DNA of 64,000 bases, taken from Blastocladiella emersonii ATCC 22665. Taxonomy: Eukaryota; Blastocladiomycota; Blastocladiomycetes; Blastocladiales; Blastocladiaceae. Below the pieces are notes generated by a model. The model saw only the letters and a list, made by a program, of their open reading frames with translations. It was not told the DNA's origin and ran no database searches. This document shows, one piece after another, positions 48,501 through 57,677 of the stretch (position 1 is its first letter; each line of letters starts with the position of its first letter). Location of the stretch: the NCBI GenBank assembly GCA_025594325.1, contig JANHCV010000012.1:186001-250000 (forward strand), written 5' to 3'. The position numbers and the translations under genes were made by a program.

Positions 48501-49049
48501 CCAGCCGATCGGGGGCGGCGTGATTTCGGGCGGCGAGTGTGGCGCAACGCGTGGGACGCGTGCGCGAGCGCAAGCGGCGTGGCCGCTGCTTTAATCACCT
48601 CAATATACGTGATTTGCCGAAAAACGTGTCATGATGAGTCAGTAAATGATATTCAGCTGTATCGAGCCTAATTAGCTGCTAACCAGCTCCTAATCGCTTC
48701 CGATACTAATCTACGCTAACTCCGCACTAATCCGTCTCGCGATTAGTCGCACTTCTCTAACCTCGTCGCGCGTCAAACTACGCCTAAGCGCCTTCAAACT
48801 CATTACTTGTTAGCCGCCTGCTAACCGCGACGCTAGCTCGACTACTAGTCGTTGCTAACCCACAACCTAACCTCGCGTCGCTAACCCATTATCCTAACCT
48901 GGCCATGACTGGTTAGAGATTCGATCGCGCTAACCGGTCTCCTAACCCTTCTTAACCGTTCCGAAAAACCTAAGCGGTGCTAACCTACCCTAACCATGGG
49001 TTAGGAGCGGGTTAGGGCGATTTCCTAACCGGGGTACTTTTTCACTGTG
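45586..49049. mobile_element. DNA transposon with CACAGTG ends inserted in an LRR gene
   Basis: 3464 bp with inverted ends CACAGTGAAAAAG (45586-45598; reverse complement at 49037-49049) that extend imperfectly into ACCC(A/C)GGTTAGG. The first and last 200-400 bp are crowded with TTAGG/CCTAA motifs, like subterminal transposase-binding sites. The 2-bp duplication TC (45584-45585, 49050-49051) is supported by the reading frame of the split host gene. CAC-starting ends and short duplications recall CACTA/Mirage/Chapaev (CMC) elements. No complete transposase is recognisable, so it may be non-autonomous or decayed. Confidence 0.8.
46690..47447 (+). pseudogene. Unidentified spliced coding region inside the CACAGTG transposon
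   Basis: A coding-like frame (FHPVHQFVAQLGQCASFVPA, NREKLVHDLLQFEFRLVVGD) ends at a good donor after 47038 (AAG/GTACGTGG). A 64-bp intron ends in GTGTAG at 47102, and the frame goes on in phase from 47103 (IEYLIDRVRPTALHHLAETG, FDVRATLGFELAAPHADPTI) to a TGA at 47447. Upstream, 46280-46684 in the same phase as the first exon reads hydrophobic membrane-like text (LHQILPHFVVIVLDILVPPF) with a TAG at 46487. It could be a decaying transposase or a captured gene. I do not recognise it. Confidence 0.4.
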
Positions 49050-50890
49050 TCGGGTCGGCGGCGTGCCTTCTCCAAGGATGCTTTCCAAGGTGCTCACGCC
49101 TATGGCCGCCTCAACTCGTTTACCTGGTGGCGCCGGACGATACCCCACAAGCGCATGCGTGTCCAGTTGCAGGTGTTGGGGCAATCCAGTGCAACTGCAG
49201 TTGTACCGGTACTCTTACAGCGCAGCAAGCCCACCTGCGTCGAAACGGGCAGAAATGCCGGCACAGGTCGCATTGCAGCCGGCGATGCCCTCGCGTTTTC
49301 ATTCGAGGAGCGAATCGCGTCGGACTCAATGACCGAGGTCACCATTTCGAACGCGCGGATCAGCAACTACGGTACCCGCGCCCTCACTCGAGCATTCAAA
49401 TCCCCGAATCAGGCCGTGACCAAGCTTGACCTTTCGTACACGGGCGTCACGCTCACCATGATTGTCAAAATGTGTCTGCCTGACACGCTCACTGAACTCG
49501 ATCTTAGCGGGAACATGCTGACATATTGCGCCGATACCAAGCATGCCTACGAATCGTGGCTGCCGCCTCGGCTCGAGCGGCTGAAGCTCGGCGCAAACTC
49601 GTTTATGACTCCCTTTTGCACCGATTTCCTCGTCGAGCTCCCTAACTCGCTGTTTCTGCTTGATCTTGAGGACAGCACCTTCTCTTGCGAGGCGTTCTGC
49701 AATCTCATTATCGGGCTCCCCCAAGATCTCGGCATCCTCACGGGCCTGAGGCACGATTCCTGGACGGACGAGGAGCTGTCCGCCCTTTTCGACCTCTTCC
49801 CCTTTGCCGTTGGTGCGCTTGAGCTGGACGCTCGGAACTTTCCAACCGAGGCCATTCCGCGCCTCGCCGATTGGCTGCCCAAATCGGTCGTCTATCGACT
49901 GAGCTTGAGATCTATCAATTTGTCAAACCTGGACGCGCTTCGCAGTGTCATGTCGAGCCTCTGCCCGGTCCTCAAGGTCCTCTCGTTGAGGAATAACGAG
50001 ATCAACACTTCCGAGGGGTTTGCTATTGTGGCCGAGCACCTTCCGCCACACCTCCAGGAGCTCTCCATCACCACGAACGACATGAACGATGAGTCGGCGG
50101 CGATTCTTTCGCACCGCTTGCCACCGACGCTCCGATTCCTGCTGCTCAACGACGTCCTGCTTTCGGCCAACGGAGCCCGCGCGATTGCAGAGGGGCTGCG
50201 CCGTGCGACCAATTTCGATTACCTGGAGGTCAGCTTCAACCCGTGGCTCCATGACGAGGGCGCGTTTGCGCTGATATCAGTGGTCGACAGCGCCGTCGAG
50301 TACGCGCTTTTCACTGAGTGCGGGCTCACCGACGCGTTCCTGGACATGTGCGTGGCCGAGCTGAAGTTGCCCAAGTTGCTCGTGCTCTCGGTCACTGTCA
50401 ACCATTTCACGGCCGACGGCGTCGCGCGGTTCATGGCTAAATTTCCGCATGTTCCAGTCGAGTGGCGCGAGGAGGATAAGGCGTAGTGTGCGCGTTGATG
50501 TATCTGATCGAATGCCACTTGTCATGCACGCTTCTTCGCGGACTCTCCAAGAGGTAATTGTATATAATGTTTAACACGGCGTGCGTTGCGCCAGGGTAGT
50601 TGCTTGGCCCGCGTCCCGCGCGGAACTCGTTGGAGGACCTCCTTGCTGGAGGGTCTTAGCTGTATAGGGCGAGTCGAACAAAACTTTCACGTTCGCGACG
50701 CTGCAAATTAACGTGTTTGTATTCAGGAAGCAACCATGGACTTCTTTGATGCCAGCCTTCCGAACGCGTTGCGTTTTAAGTCCGCATGACTCGACATGAA
50801 CACATGCGCCCTCCCGCGAGGGTCCAAGTGACGCCCGGCGCTTCGGTGAGACCGCTATCCCCAGCGAGAGCTGCATCGCAACGGACTACC

Positions 50891-51142
50891 ATGAATCACT
50901 CCATGCATCGAGATCCAGCCGTGCCGCAGGTCAAGCTCTGCGTCTCGCTGGTCGTCAACGCAATCTTGGTCGAGGCCGTTCGCCTTCACGACGATTCGGC
51001 CGACTTGCGCGGACTTGCTCAGTATGCTTGCGTCATGCGGCGCGATGATATTCCCGGCGTCTTTCGTGTGATCGAGGAACGCGCTTGGACCTGTCCACAT
51101 GACATGTCATCGTATGTCGCTTGTCGCATGGTTTCATTATGA
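50891..51142 (+). pseudogene. Third LRR family copy, N-terminal fragment only
   Basis: Starts MNHSMHRDPAVPQVKLCVSL and follows the family to GVFRVIEER at about 51080, then loses homology (frameshifted ACCTGTCCACATGACATG) and stops at 51142. No LRR part follows. Confidence 0.7.
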
Positions 51143-51296
51143 TCTGGACTGGCGACACTCGACCGCTTCGGCCGTTGCGAGGCTGTCGACTGCTGTGTCG
51201 GACGCGCACGGGTGGGACAACCGCGACCACTGGCTGACTTTCATTGAATACCTTGCCCTTGTGGCCCTCAAGTGGTGACGGCCCGAGGTCCTTGCC

Positions 51297-53157
51297 ATGC
51301 TCGAATCGCCCGAATACAATCTCGACAAGGAAAACTTTATCCAGCGCGTTTTCGACTTCGAATACTTTCAAATTGGATCGACATCATGCGACCCGTCCCT
51401 TCCAACCGATCTCGTGATTCAGACCCTCGCGTGGTTCACTGGAGCGCACGGAGAGAATGTCAACCGCGAGCTGTATCCTTCGGTTGCGGCAGTCTATTCG
51501 GTTACATGTAGCCCCGAGTGCACTTTCGCGCTGATCCGCCAGCTCGACACATACGACGATCTCCTCGGCCTTGCCTCAGACCTCCAGCAAGTAGTGGCTA
51601 CAGCAGCGCTTGGCGGCACTCGACTTGACGCGCTGCTTGACTCGGGCGCGCTGGGCGAGTACGAGGACCGTGTGCTTTTGCTTGCAAAGCGCGGCGTCGT
51701 GGACATGGACCTCTGGCACAAGCTCCTCCTCGTTCTCATCCGCTGTGAATCGCCCAACTTGCTCCGCTGCGCCCGCTGGCTCCACGAGGAGCTTGACTCG
51801 TTTGTCTACACCAAGGGTACGATCCGTTGACTTGTGCCAACTGAATTGCGCTCACCCGAGCAAGACGTCGTCTCTAGCTATTCAGTCTTCGATTGAGGTT
51901 TGCGACGCCGTATCGAGCTCTGGTGGTTTCACGGACGGCGATCGCGACTTGGACAACGGCTCCCTTGAAAACGCTTCGCTTTGCAGCGAGTCAGCTTCCA
52001 GCTCGATCGCCTCAACCCGACCTGTTGGCAATTTGATTCGAGACGTCACCAAGATTATTGAACTGGCGATGCGTCGGGGCCTGCACGAGTGCAACTTCAT
52101 TTCCATCAAGTCACTGACAGAACTGGCTCGCCTTGGTGCCCTAAACGACGTGCTTTCATTCGTCGCCACGTATCGTGGGGCATTCAGCGCGTTCCTCAAC
52201 TACGAGACCGTGTTTGCAGACTTCTTCAGACACGCCAGCTTGCGACTTGAGCCTCAGATTGACGTTCCCTATGGCCGACTCCTTGTGGCGCTTCTCTGCG
52301 ACCCGGAGACGTCCAGCAAGGTTCTGACTCAATTTACGCGTCAATGCTCACGCAGCTCGCCCGCGTGTCGCTTGCATCTCTACAAACTGCTTCTGCCTCA
52401 AGTCCGACACGGCCCCGGCCCTGTGCCACACTGGAACTCGACCGCCGAGGCGTACCTCGACTCGCTTCCGCTCGTCCATTTCAACCGCGCCGAGTTGCGC
52501 GCAGCGCCTCCGGTTCCTGTCAACCTGGAGGAGTTTCGGTTTGACAGCGAAGACGACGACGACAGCGAGGACGCAAATTCCGACTCGCCCGCGGAGCCCA
52601 CTTCGCGCTGGACCGTACGCGTGACGCTGCCCGCCGATCTTCCCGATCCGTCGTGGGCGCCTTGGCAGTACGCAATTCACTGCTTGCTGACCAAGGTTCC
52701 GGGCTTTACGGTCACGGCCGACCTGATCCCCAACGAGCTCCGCGTCATGCTCTTTTCGCGCGAAGCGCTTTGCTGCGCGGATTTCTTGCGCCGTGGCGAG
52801 GCCGCTGGCGTCGTCGCTGGGCCGGGTACCGAGACGGCGTGGATTATCGAGCAACTGCACCGCGCCGCGCCTGCAGTTCTCCTCAATGAACTTGTGCAGG
52901 TCAGCGTCACGAGCCCGCCGTGTGTGTGGCGGATGCTCCCGCGTGGCGCGCTGGACGGAGTCCGGTCGCCACGGTGGCTGCTCGCCGCCGCGTGCGTGGC
53001 GCTCGACCGCTTTTCTGGCAAGAACGCGGCTTTGGCGTTGTCCGCTCTCTTCGCTTCGGCAACTGAAACGGCCAAGTCGGAGGCGTTCCGCGCCATGCTT
53101 GCGGCCGAGAGCACGCAGCGCGGGGTCGACGCGTCGCGCTTTATTCTACCTGCCTAA
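51297..53157 (+). CDS. Uncharacterised helical protein
   Basis: Exons 51297-51816 and 51878-53157 around a 61-bp intron (GTACGA...TCTCTAG), 599 residues from the Met at 51297. The same frame is open upstream from an ATG at 51114 (MSLVAWFHYDLDW) except for a TGA at 51276-51278, so the true N-terminus may have been cut off by that stop. Helix-rich throughout (ALIRQLDTYDDLLGLASDLQ, LARLGALNDVLSFVATYRGA), an acidic patch near residue 395 (DSEDDDDSEDANSDS), then a second helical domain (VMLFSREALCCADFLRRGEA). No motif recognised. The style resembles the large host-specific family at 1-1242. Confidence 0.6.
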
Positions 53158-53934
53158 TTGTGCGGTTTCATTCTCTCGCACCAAAAAATAAATGCATAGC
53201 TAGCGAGACGCGTACCGCCAATTGTGTGACGTTCTCATGATCGTTGCAGGCTCAACTCCAACCAAGGTTCAATCAAGCCTCGGATTGACAGGCTTGGACG
53301 GTTGTTCTGTTCCGCCATGTCCCCTTTGCTGCATGAAGTTCAGCGGAAAAAAAGTTTTATCGTCCGGGTGGTGCTTTGGGTAGCAGGAACGTCATGGCGG
53401 ATCCGTCTTGTCCACTCTCACATCATAGCAGGTGACAATGCCGCGAGGCAAAATATTCCAACCTTGGCCTAGGCCGTGCTGGTCCAGGACTTGTGTTAGT
53501 GATTGCAACCCCCAGTTTGTTGTCGCGCGCTTACTGTCCGCCAATAAATAGTGCTTAGATTGTCTTGGAAATCCTCTCGAATTTAATGAGTAGCTGTCGG
53601 CTCGCATGCGTTGGGCGTCGTTGAATCCCACGAACGCGGGCCGTGCTTTGGCACAACTGCCGATCTCCAACCGTCCATGCACTTGCGGTCAGCGGGATCA
53701 GCTTCGCGTAGACCTTGAATTGCGGGCCGCGTCGCCACGCGACGCGTCGTACATGTCGCGGCGCGGCGCGTCGATCGCACGGCGGTGATGCAAGCCGCGA
53801 TGGCCGTCCTGCGCCACATGCGCCACTCGCCGCGCTGTTCCGTTGCAGGACACGACCGCAACCGACTTTTTCTCCTTCACACAACGTTCCCGAGGTAGAA
53901 TCACCCTCCAGCTTACTGCAACCCCGCCTTGACC
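53158..53934. other. Intergenic, one protein-like fragment
   Basis: A minus-strand frame 53678-53392 reads protein-like text (ADSYSLNSRGFPRQSKHYLL, GWNILPRGIVTCYDVRVD) but lacks an ATG and a known domain. The last 100 bp are a CT-rich leader for UBC9 copy 2. Confidence 0.35.
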
Positions 53935-54664
53935 ATGTCCGGAATCTGTGCGGCGCGGCTCGATGCCGAGTACAAGGCGTGGCGCAAGGGTACGCACTCG
54001 TCGAGTGCTCTGTCACCTGGCGTTGCTCACTGTTCGCTCGCGCGCGTGTAGACCGTCCGGTGGGCTTCTCGGGCGGACCGAAGCGCAATGCGAACGGAAC
54101 GCGGAACATGCACGAGTGGGAGATTGGGATCCCGGGCAAGGCGGGCACGGTACGCCGTGCGCACTTCACTCTACCTTCTTACTTCCACTCACGGCTGCGC
54201 GAGTAGATCTGGGAGGGCGGCGTGTACAAGGCGCTGCTGCAGTTCCCCGCCGACTACCCGGTGAAGCCGCCTAGTACGCTTCCCTCTCTCTCCCCGCTCT
54301 CGCTTTCCCATCCCACGACGAGCTGACCCGCGCGCGGAGAGTAGACGTACGCTTCACCCCGCCACTGTTCCACCCGAACGTGTACGGCGGCGGCGACGTG
54401 TGCCTGTCGATTATCGATGAGCACGGCGGGTGGTCCGCGGGGATCACGGTCAAGCAGGTGGTGCGCGGGGTTCAAGGTACGGCATCCTTCTCGCGTCCTG
54501 GAACACGCACTGACCCGGTTCCCCCAAAAATAGAGCTGCTCGACGAACCCAACGTCAACTCGCCGGCCCAGCTCGACGCGTTCACGACGTACGTCAAGGA
54601 CCGGCCGGCGTACGAGCGGCAGGTGCGCGCGCAGGCCAAGGAGCACACGCCCGCGGACGAGTGA
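53935..54664 (+). CDS. UBC9: SUMO-conjugating enzyme E2 (UBC9-like), copy 2
   Basis: Five exons: 53935-53989, 54052-54149, 54207-54273, 54345-54476, 54534-54664; 160 residues, the same total as copy 1. Exon sizes match copy 1 exactly except that its exons 2 and 3 (12 and 86 nt) are one 98-nt exon here. The sequence has diverged (DRPVGFSGGPKRN in place of [31 protein letters not shown] around the retained active-site Cys; GVQELLDEP). The His-Pro-Phe of the N-terminal SUMO/E1-binding region is changed, so substrate or partner choice may differ. Both introns and length argue for a functional duplicate. Confidence 0.93.
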
Positions 54665-54758
54665 GGTATAGGTAGATGGAGAAGAACACGGATTTGTACA
54701 TTGGCGGAAAGGTGCAGGGTGTGGGAGCGATCAAAACGAGCGCGGCGGGTAGGGCGGA

Positions 54759-56073
54759 TCAAAACGAACGCGGCGGGACGGGCGCTGGTGGTGGTGGTGG
54801 TGAGGGCGACGACGCGAACAGGATCCCACGGCGCGCGCGCAGGGTCGACGCGAACGACGCCGTTGCGGTCGAGACTGCCCGCTCCTCTTCCCTATCCTCC
54901 TCCTCTTCGGACGGCAACAGCGGAACCATCTCGCCCGCCTCATCCACGAGCCGCGCGAGCACGCGGGCCGCGGACCCGATACACACGGAGCTGGCGAGCA
55001 GGAGGACGGGGACCCACGACTGGATCGATCCGGCGAGGTCCGGGTGGACAAAGGCGAGGAACCCGCGGGCGGTGAGCGAGTGGCACACGGCGGTGCCGAT
55101 GACGGCGACGGCCGACGAGATGGCGAGGCCGCGGCGCGTGCGGTCGACCATGTAGAAGATGGCGAGCACGATGAAGAGCAGGGTGCCCGACAGGAGGCGC
55201 GGGATTTGAGGGATCTTCTACTCGGGTGCGCGGAGAGGTCAGCAAGGGAGGGGGAACGCGAGAGAGATGAAGGCGTACCGAGATGGCGTAGTTGATGCCG
55301 GTCAGGCCGCCGAGACACCGCAGGATGAGCGTGCGCTTGCTGCGGAACCGGAGCGGGCGGCGCCATCCGGCGAGGTTCCCGCTCGCGTCATTGTCGCCGT
55401 CCTCTTCATCGCCCGAGTCGTCGGCAGAACACGCCGTCGCGGGCTCCTCCTGCCCCTCGCCAACGACACATGCCCCCGAATCCGCTCTTCCCATGCCCTG
55501 CACCCCGAGCTCGCCGACCCACGCGTCCGCGAGGAGGTACATCCCGCCGACAATCAGGGCAGCGGCGCCGCCGACGACGGGGAGCCAGTCGACGCCCAGG
55601 CCGCGGACGGCGAGGTAGTGGGTGACGCGGTGCTGCATGTGCAGGTGCACGATCAGGGCGCCGGTCGCGTACCCGAGCGCGGCGAGGGCGAGCGGGAGCA
55701 CGCCGTGCGAGCGGGTCGCGGCGCGGAGCACGGACGAGGTCGCGTGGCGCCATCGGTCGAGCGGGGTCGTGGGTGGCGGGGGTATTGGGGAATCGACGTC
55801 GGTTTCGGGTTCGGGAGCGGCGGCGTGGTGGTGGTACAGGGCGGCGTGTGGCGGGGTCGGCGGCGGGAGCGAGCGCGGCGGCGACGGGAGCGGCGGCGGT
55901 GCAGGGAACGAGTCATCGGCAACCGCGTCCTCACCGTCCGTCTCCTCATCGTCGTCGTGTAGACCGAGGTGGAACACGCCGCCGAGCGCTGCGGGCGCCG
56001 AGAGCGGCGGGCTGCGTCCGATGCGCGCGGGTGCGGGGACGGCGGGCGAGTGCATGGTGGTGGTTGCGGCCAT
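54759..56073 (-). CDS. INSIG: INSIG-family membrane protein
   Basis: Exons 56073-55279 and 55217-54759 around a 61-bp intron (GTACGC...GAGTAG), phase 0, 417 residues. The N-terminal 110 residues are Pro/Ala-rich and disordered. Then come five or six membrane helices (LPLALAALGYATGALIVHLH, LPVVGGAAALIVGGMYLLAD, LFIVLAIFYMVDRTRRGLAI, SWVPVLLLASSVCIGSA). The core signature LILRCLGGLTGINYAIS-KIPQ and DRTRRGLAIS matches INSIG. INSIG proteins sit in the endoplasmic reticulum and tie sterol levels to SREBP/SCAP and HMG-CoA reductase. Longer than animal INSIG (about 225-277) because of the N-terminal extension and a long acidic loop. A TATA-like TATATAA (minus strand, 56103-56109) lies about 30 bp before the ATG, so a Met at 56055 is an alternative start. 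Confidence 0.88.
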
Positions 56074-56759
56074 GTCGAACGAGGTGCGGGGTGGGACCGA
56101 GGTTATATAGCGCGCAGCAGCGTGCGCAGCAGGCCGTGAAATGAACAGCGGCGGGCTGGTCGTGAGAGCCGAACTGGAGCCAAGCACCCGAACGGCTGCG
56201 CGCGCAGGCGGGATCTCGGCTGGGCTGTATCGACGCGGCACAGCGCAGCAGCGAGGATGCGAGTCGTCAATGCGACTCTCGAGTACGGCGGCGAGTTGAG
56301 CTGAGCTTGGCTACGATCAGCGATCGCGGTCGACGACGGCGGCGGCGGCGGTAGCGGTAGCGTAGGACAGACAGCAAGAAGAGCGGCAGACGGCGGCGTG
56401 GATCAGGCCGGCCGTGGACGATACATGGAATGCATGGAGCGAGAGCGGGGACTGAGGGCGAGGGGGAGAGGAGAAGACTGAAGTCGGGTGGCGGTGGGCG
56501 GAAAGCGCAAGCAAATTTTCACGCGCCGTCTCCCTTCCTTTGCTCAGCGCGCGCCCTGCCCACGCGGTCCGCGTCGCGTCGCCGCCCACGCTCTCCGCTC
56601 CGCCAACGCGAAAATTAGAGCGGGGGCCATAAAAGGCGGCCCACGTGCCCATGACCAGCGCGTCCTTTGCATGCATGAATCAATCGATGAAACTGTATCA
56701 AGTGCGCTCGGGAGGGATACGTATGTACAAATTGCCGCGACAAAGCTACCCTGAGCTTA
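56074..56759. other. Upstream region of INSIG and 3' side of the histidine-rich gene
   Basis: Has the TATA-like box at 56103-56109 for INSIG. Otherwise GC-rich with a GGC run near 56336-56352. No other gene seen. Confidence 0.45.
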
Positions 56760-57146
56760 GTGCGAGTGGTCCGTGTGCCCGTCGTTCGGCCCATGCTCGA
56801 CAACCTCGGCCTCGCCCGCTGGGTGCGCGCCGCCGTGGTTCTGGATCCCGACCTCGGTCTCGCTATGCACGTCGTCGGCCCCGCCGTGATGCTGGATCCC
56901 AAACTGCTTTGCCTGCGCGTCGCCGTGGCCATCCTCAGCGCCGCCGGCATGGTGCTGGATCGAGACCGCCGCGTCGGTGCCATGGTCGTCATCGGCGCCC
57001 GCGTGGTGCTGGATCGACACGGACCCGGCCGCGGTGGGCGGGTGGTCGCGGCGCGCGAGCGCGGGGGCCGCCGAGACTTGGGCCGTGAGCCCGAGCAGGG
57101 CGACCGTGAGGGCAGCGAGGAGGACGAGGAAGGTGGCGGTGCGCAT
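56760..57146 (-). CDS. Secreted histidine-rich repeat protein
   Basis: 128 residues, ATG at 57146. Residues 1-26 are a strong signal peptide (MRTATFLVLLAALTVALLGL, cleavage likely after VSA). The mature part is four to five repeats of about 20 residues: SIQHHAGADDDH, SIQHHAGGAEDGH, GIQHHGGADDVH, GIQNHGGAHPAG, ending GHTDHSH. His-His pairs spaced with Asp/Glu/His suggest metal (zinc, copper or nickel) binding outside the cell or in the wall. A TATA-like TATAAAA (minus strand, about 57211-57217) is 65 bp upstream. Function is inferred from composition only. Confidence 0.75.
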
Positions 57147-57677
57147 GCTTGGTTTGTTGCTTGGTTGTTGCGTTGAGTGCTGATCCTCGTCATGGTCGCG
57201 GGGTCACCGTGGGTTTTATACGCGCCTCGCCGTGAGGGAAATCGCGCACTTTCGAGTCCAAGAGTTAATCCCGCACCGGCGACGACGACCAAGCCCGCGG
57301 CCGGTGCGGCGCGGCGCGAGGGATTGGCGCCACGGCGCGGTCGATGGTCGCAGCCGAGTGTGGCGCGGCGCGTGGCCGGGGCACTGACATCACACAGTCT
57401 CACATTCAGTCGTCATGGAAGTCTCGACGAACGGCTTGATTCGCCACGGAGGTCCTGAAGAGCGCCTCGTTCTATAGAACTGGTTGCGAGGCGCGTCTGG
57501 GAGGCGAATCGAGGGGAAGGCACGTCGAGTTCACGCTTTGCTTGCGGCGCTTAGCCAAGTTTGTCATGAGCTTTTCGTGAATCGGTGGTCCGCGAACGAT
57601 CGCGTGCCCGCGGTACTGATCCTCAACCGTAAGCGATGAGAGCGGTGATCAAAGACGAAACGCAAGTTCATTCATAC
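57147..57677. other. Intergenic between histidine-rich gene and ADA2
   Basis: Promoter of the histidine-rich gene (TATAAAA on the minus strand near 57211-57217) and 3' side of ADA2. Nothing else recognised. Confidence 0.45.

Larger units (their letters stand above)
45305..50486 (+). pseudogene. LRR family gene split by a transposon
   Basis: First part 45305-45585 (MQRSVMKHSMQRNA; ankyrin-like block), second part 49050-50486 (YGRLNSFTWWRRT, then about 14 leucine-rich repeats such as VTKLDLSYTGV and LKVLSLRNNEI). Between them sits the 3464-bp element 45586-49049. Dropping the element and one TC joins the halves in frame at WVKS/GRR, matching MWRRSGRP of the paralog at 44218. A separate TAG at 45473-45475 (Asp in the paralogs) also breaks the first part. 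The downstream half is otherwise fully open. Confidence 0.88.

Noticed and set aside
48600-49040. Interstitial telomere array (many CCTAA/CTAACC motifs)
   Set aside because: Units are irregularly spaced and occur at both inner ends of the CACAGTG transposon, which fits subterminal binding sites better than telomere repeats.
45586-49049. Transib/RAG-type transposon because of the CACAGTG heptamer
   Set aside because: Transib leaves 5-bp duplications. Here the split reading frame supports only a 2-bp TC, and no nonamer-like element or RAG1-like core is seen.
1-53157. Variant genetic code (reassigned TAG or TGA) to explain in-frame stops
   Set aside because: Intact single-copy genes end with TAG (UBC9 copy 1), TGA (UBC9 copy 2) and TAA (ALKBH1), and the in-frame stops fall only in multicopy or mobile genes.
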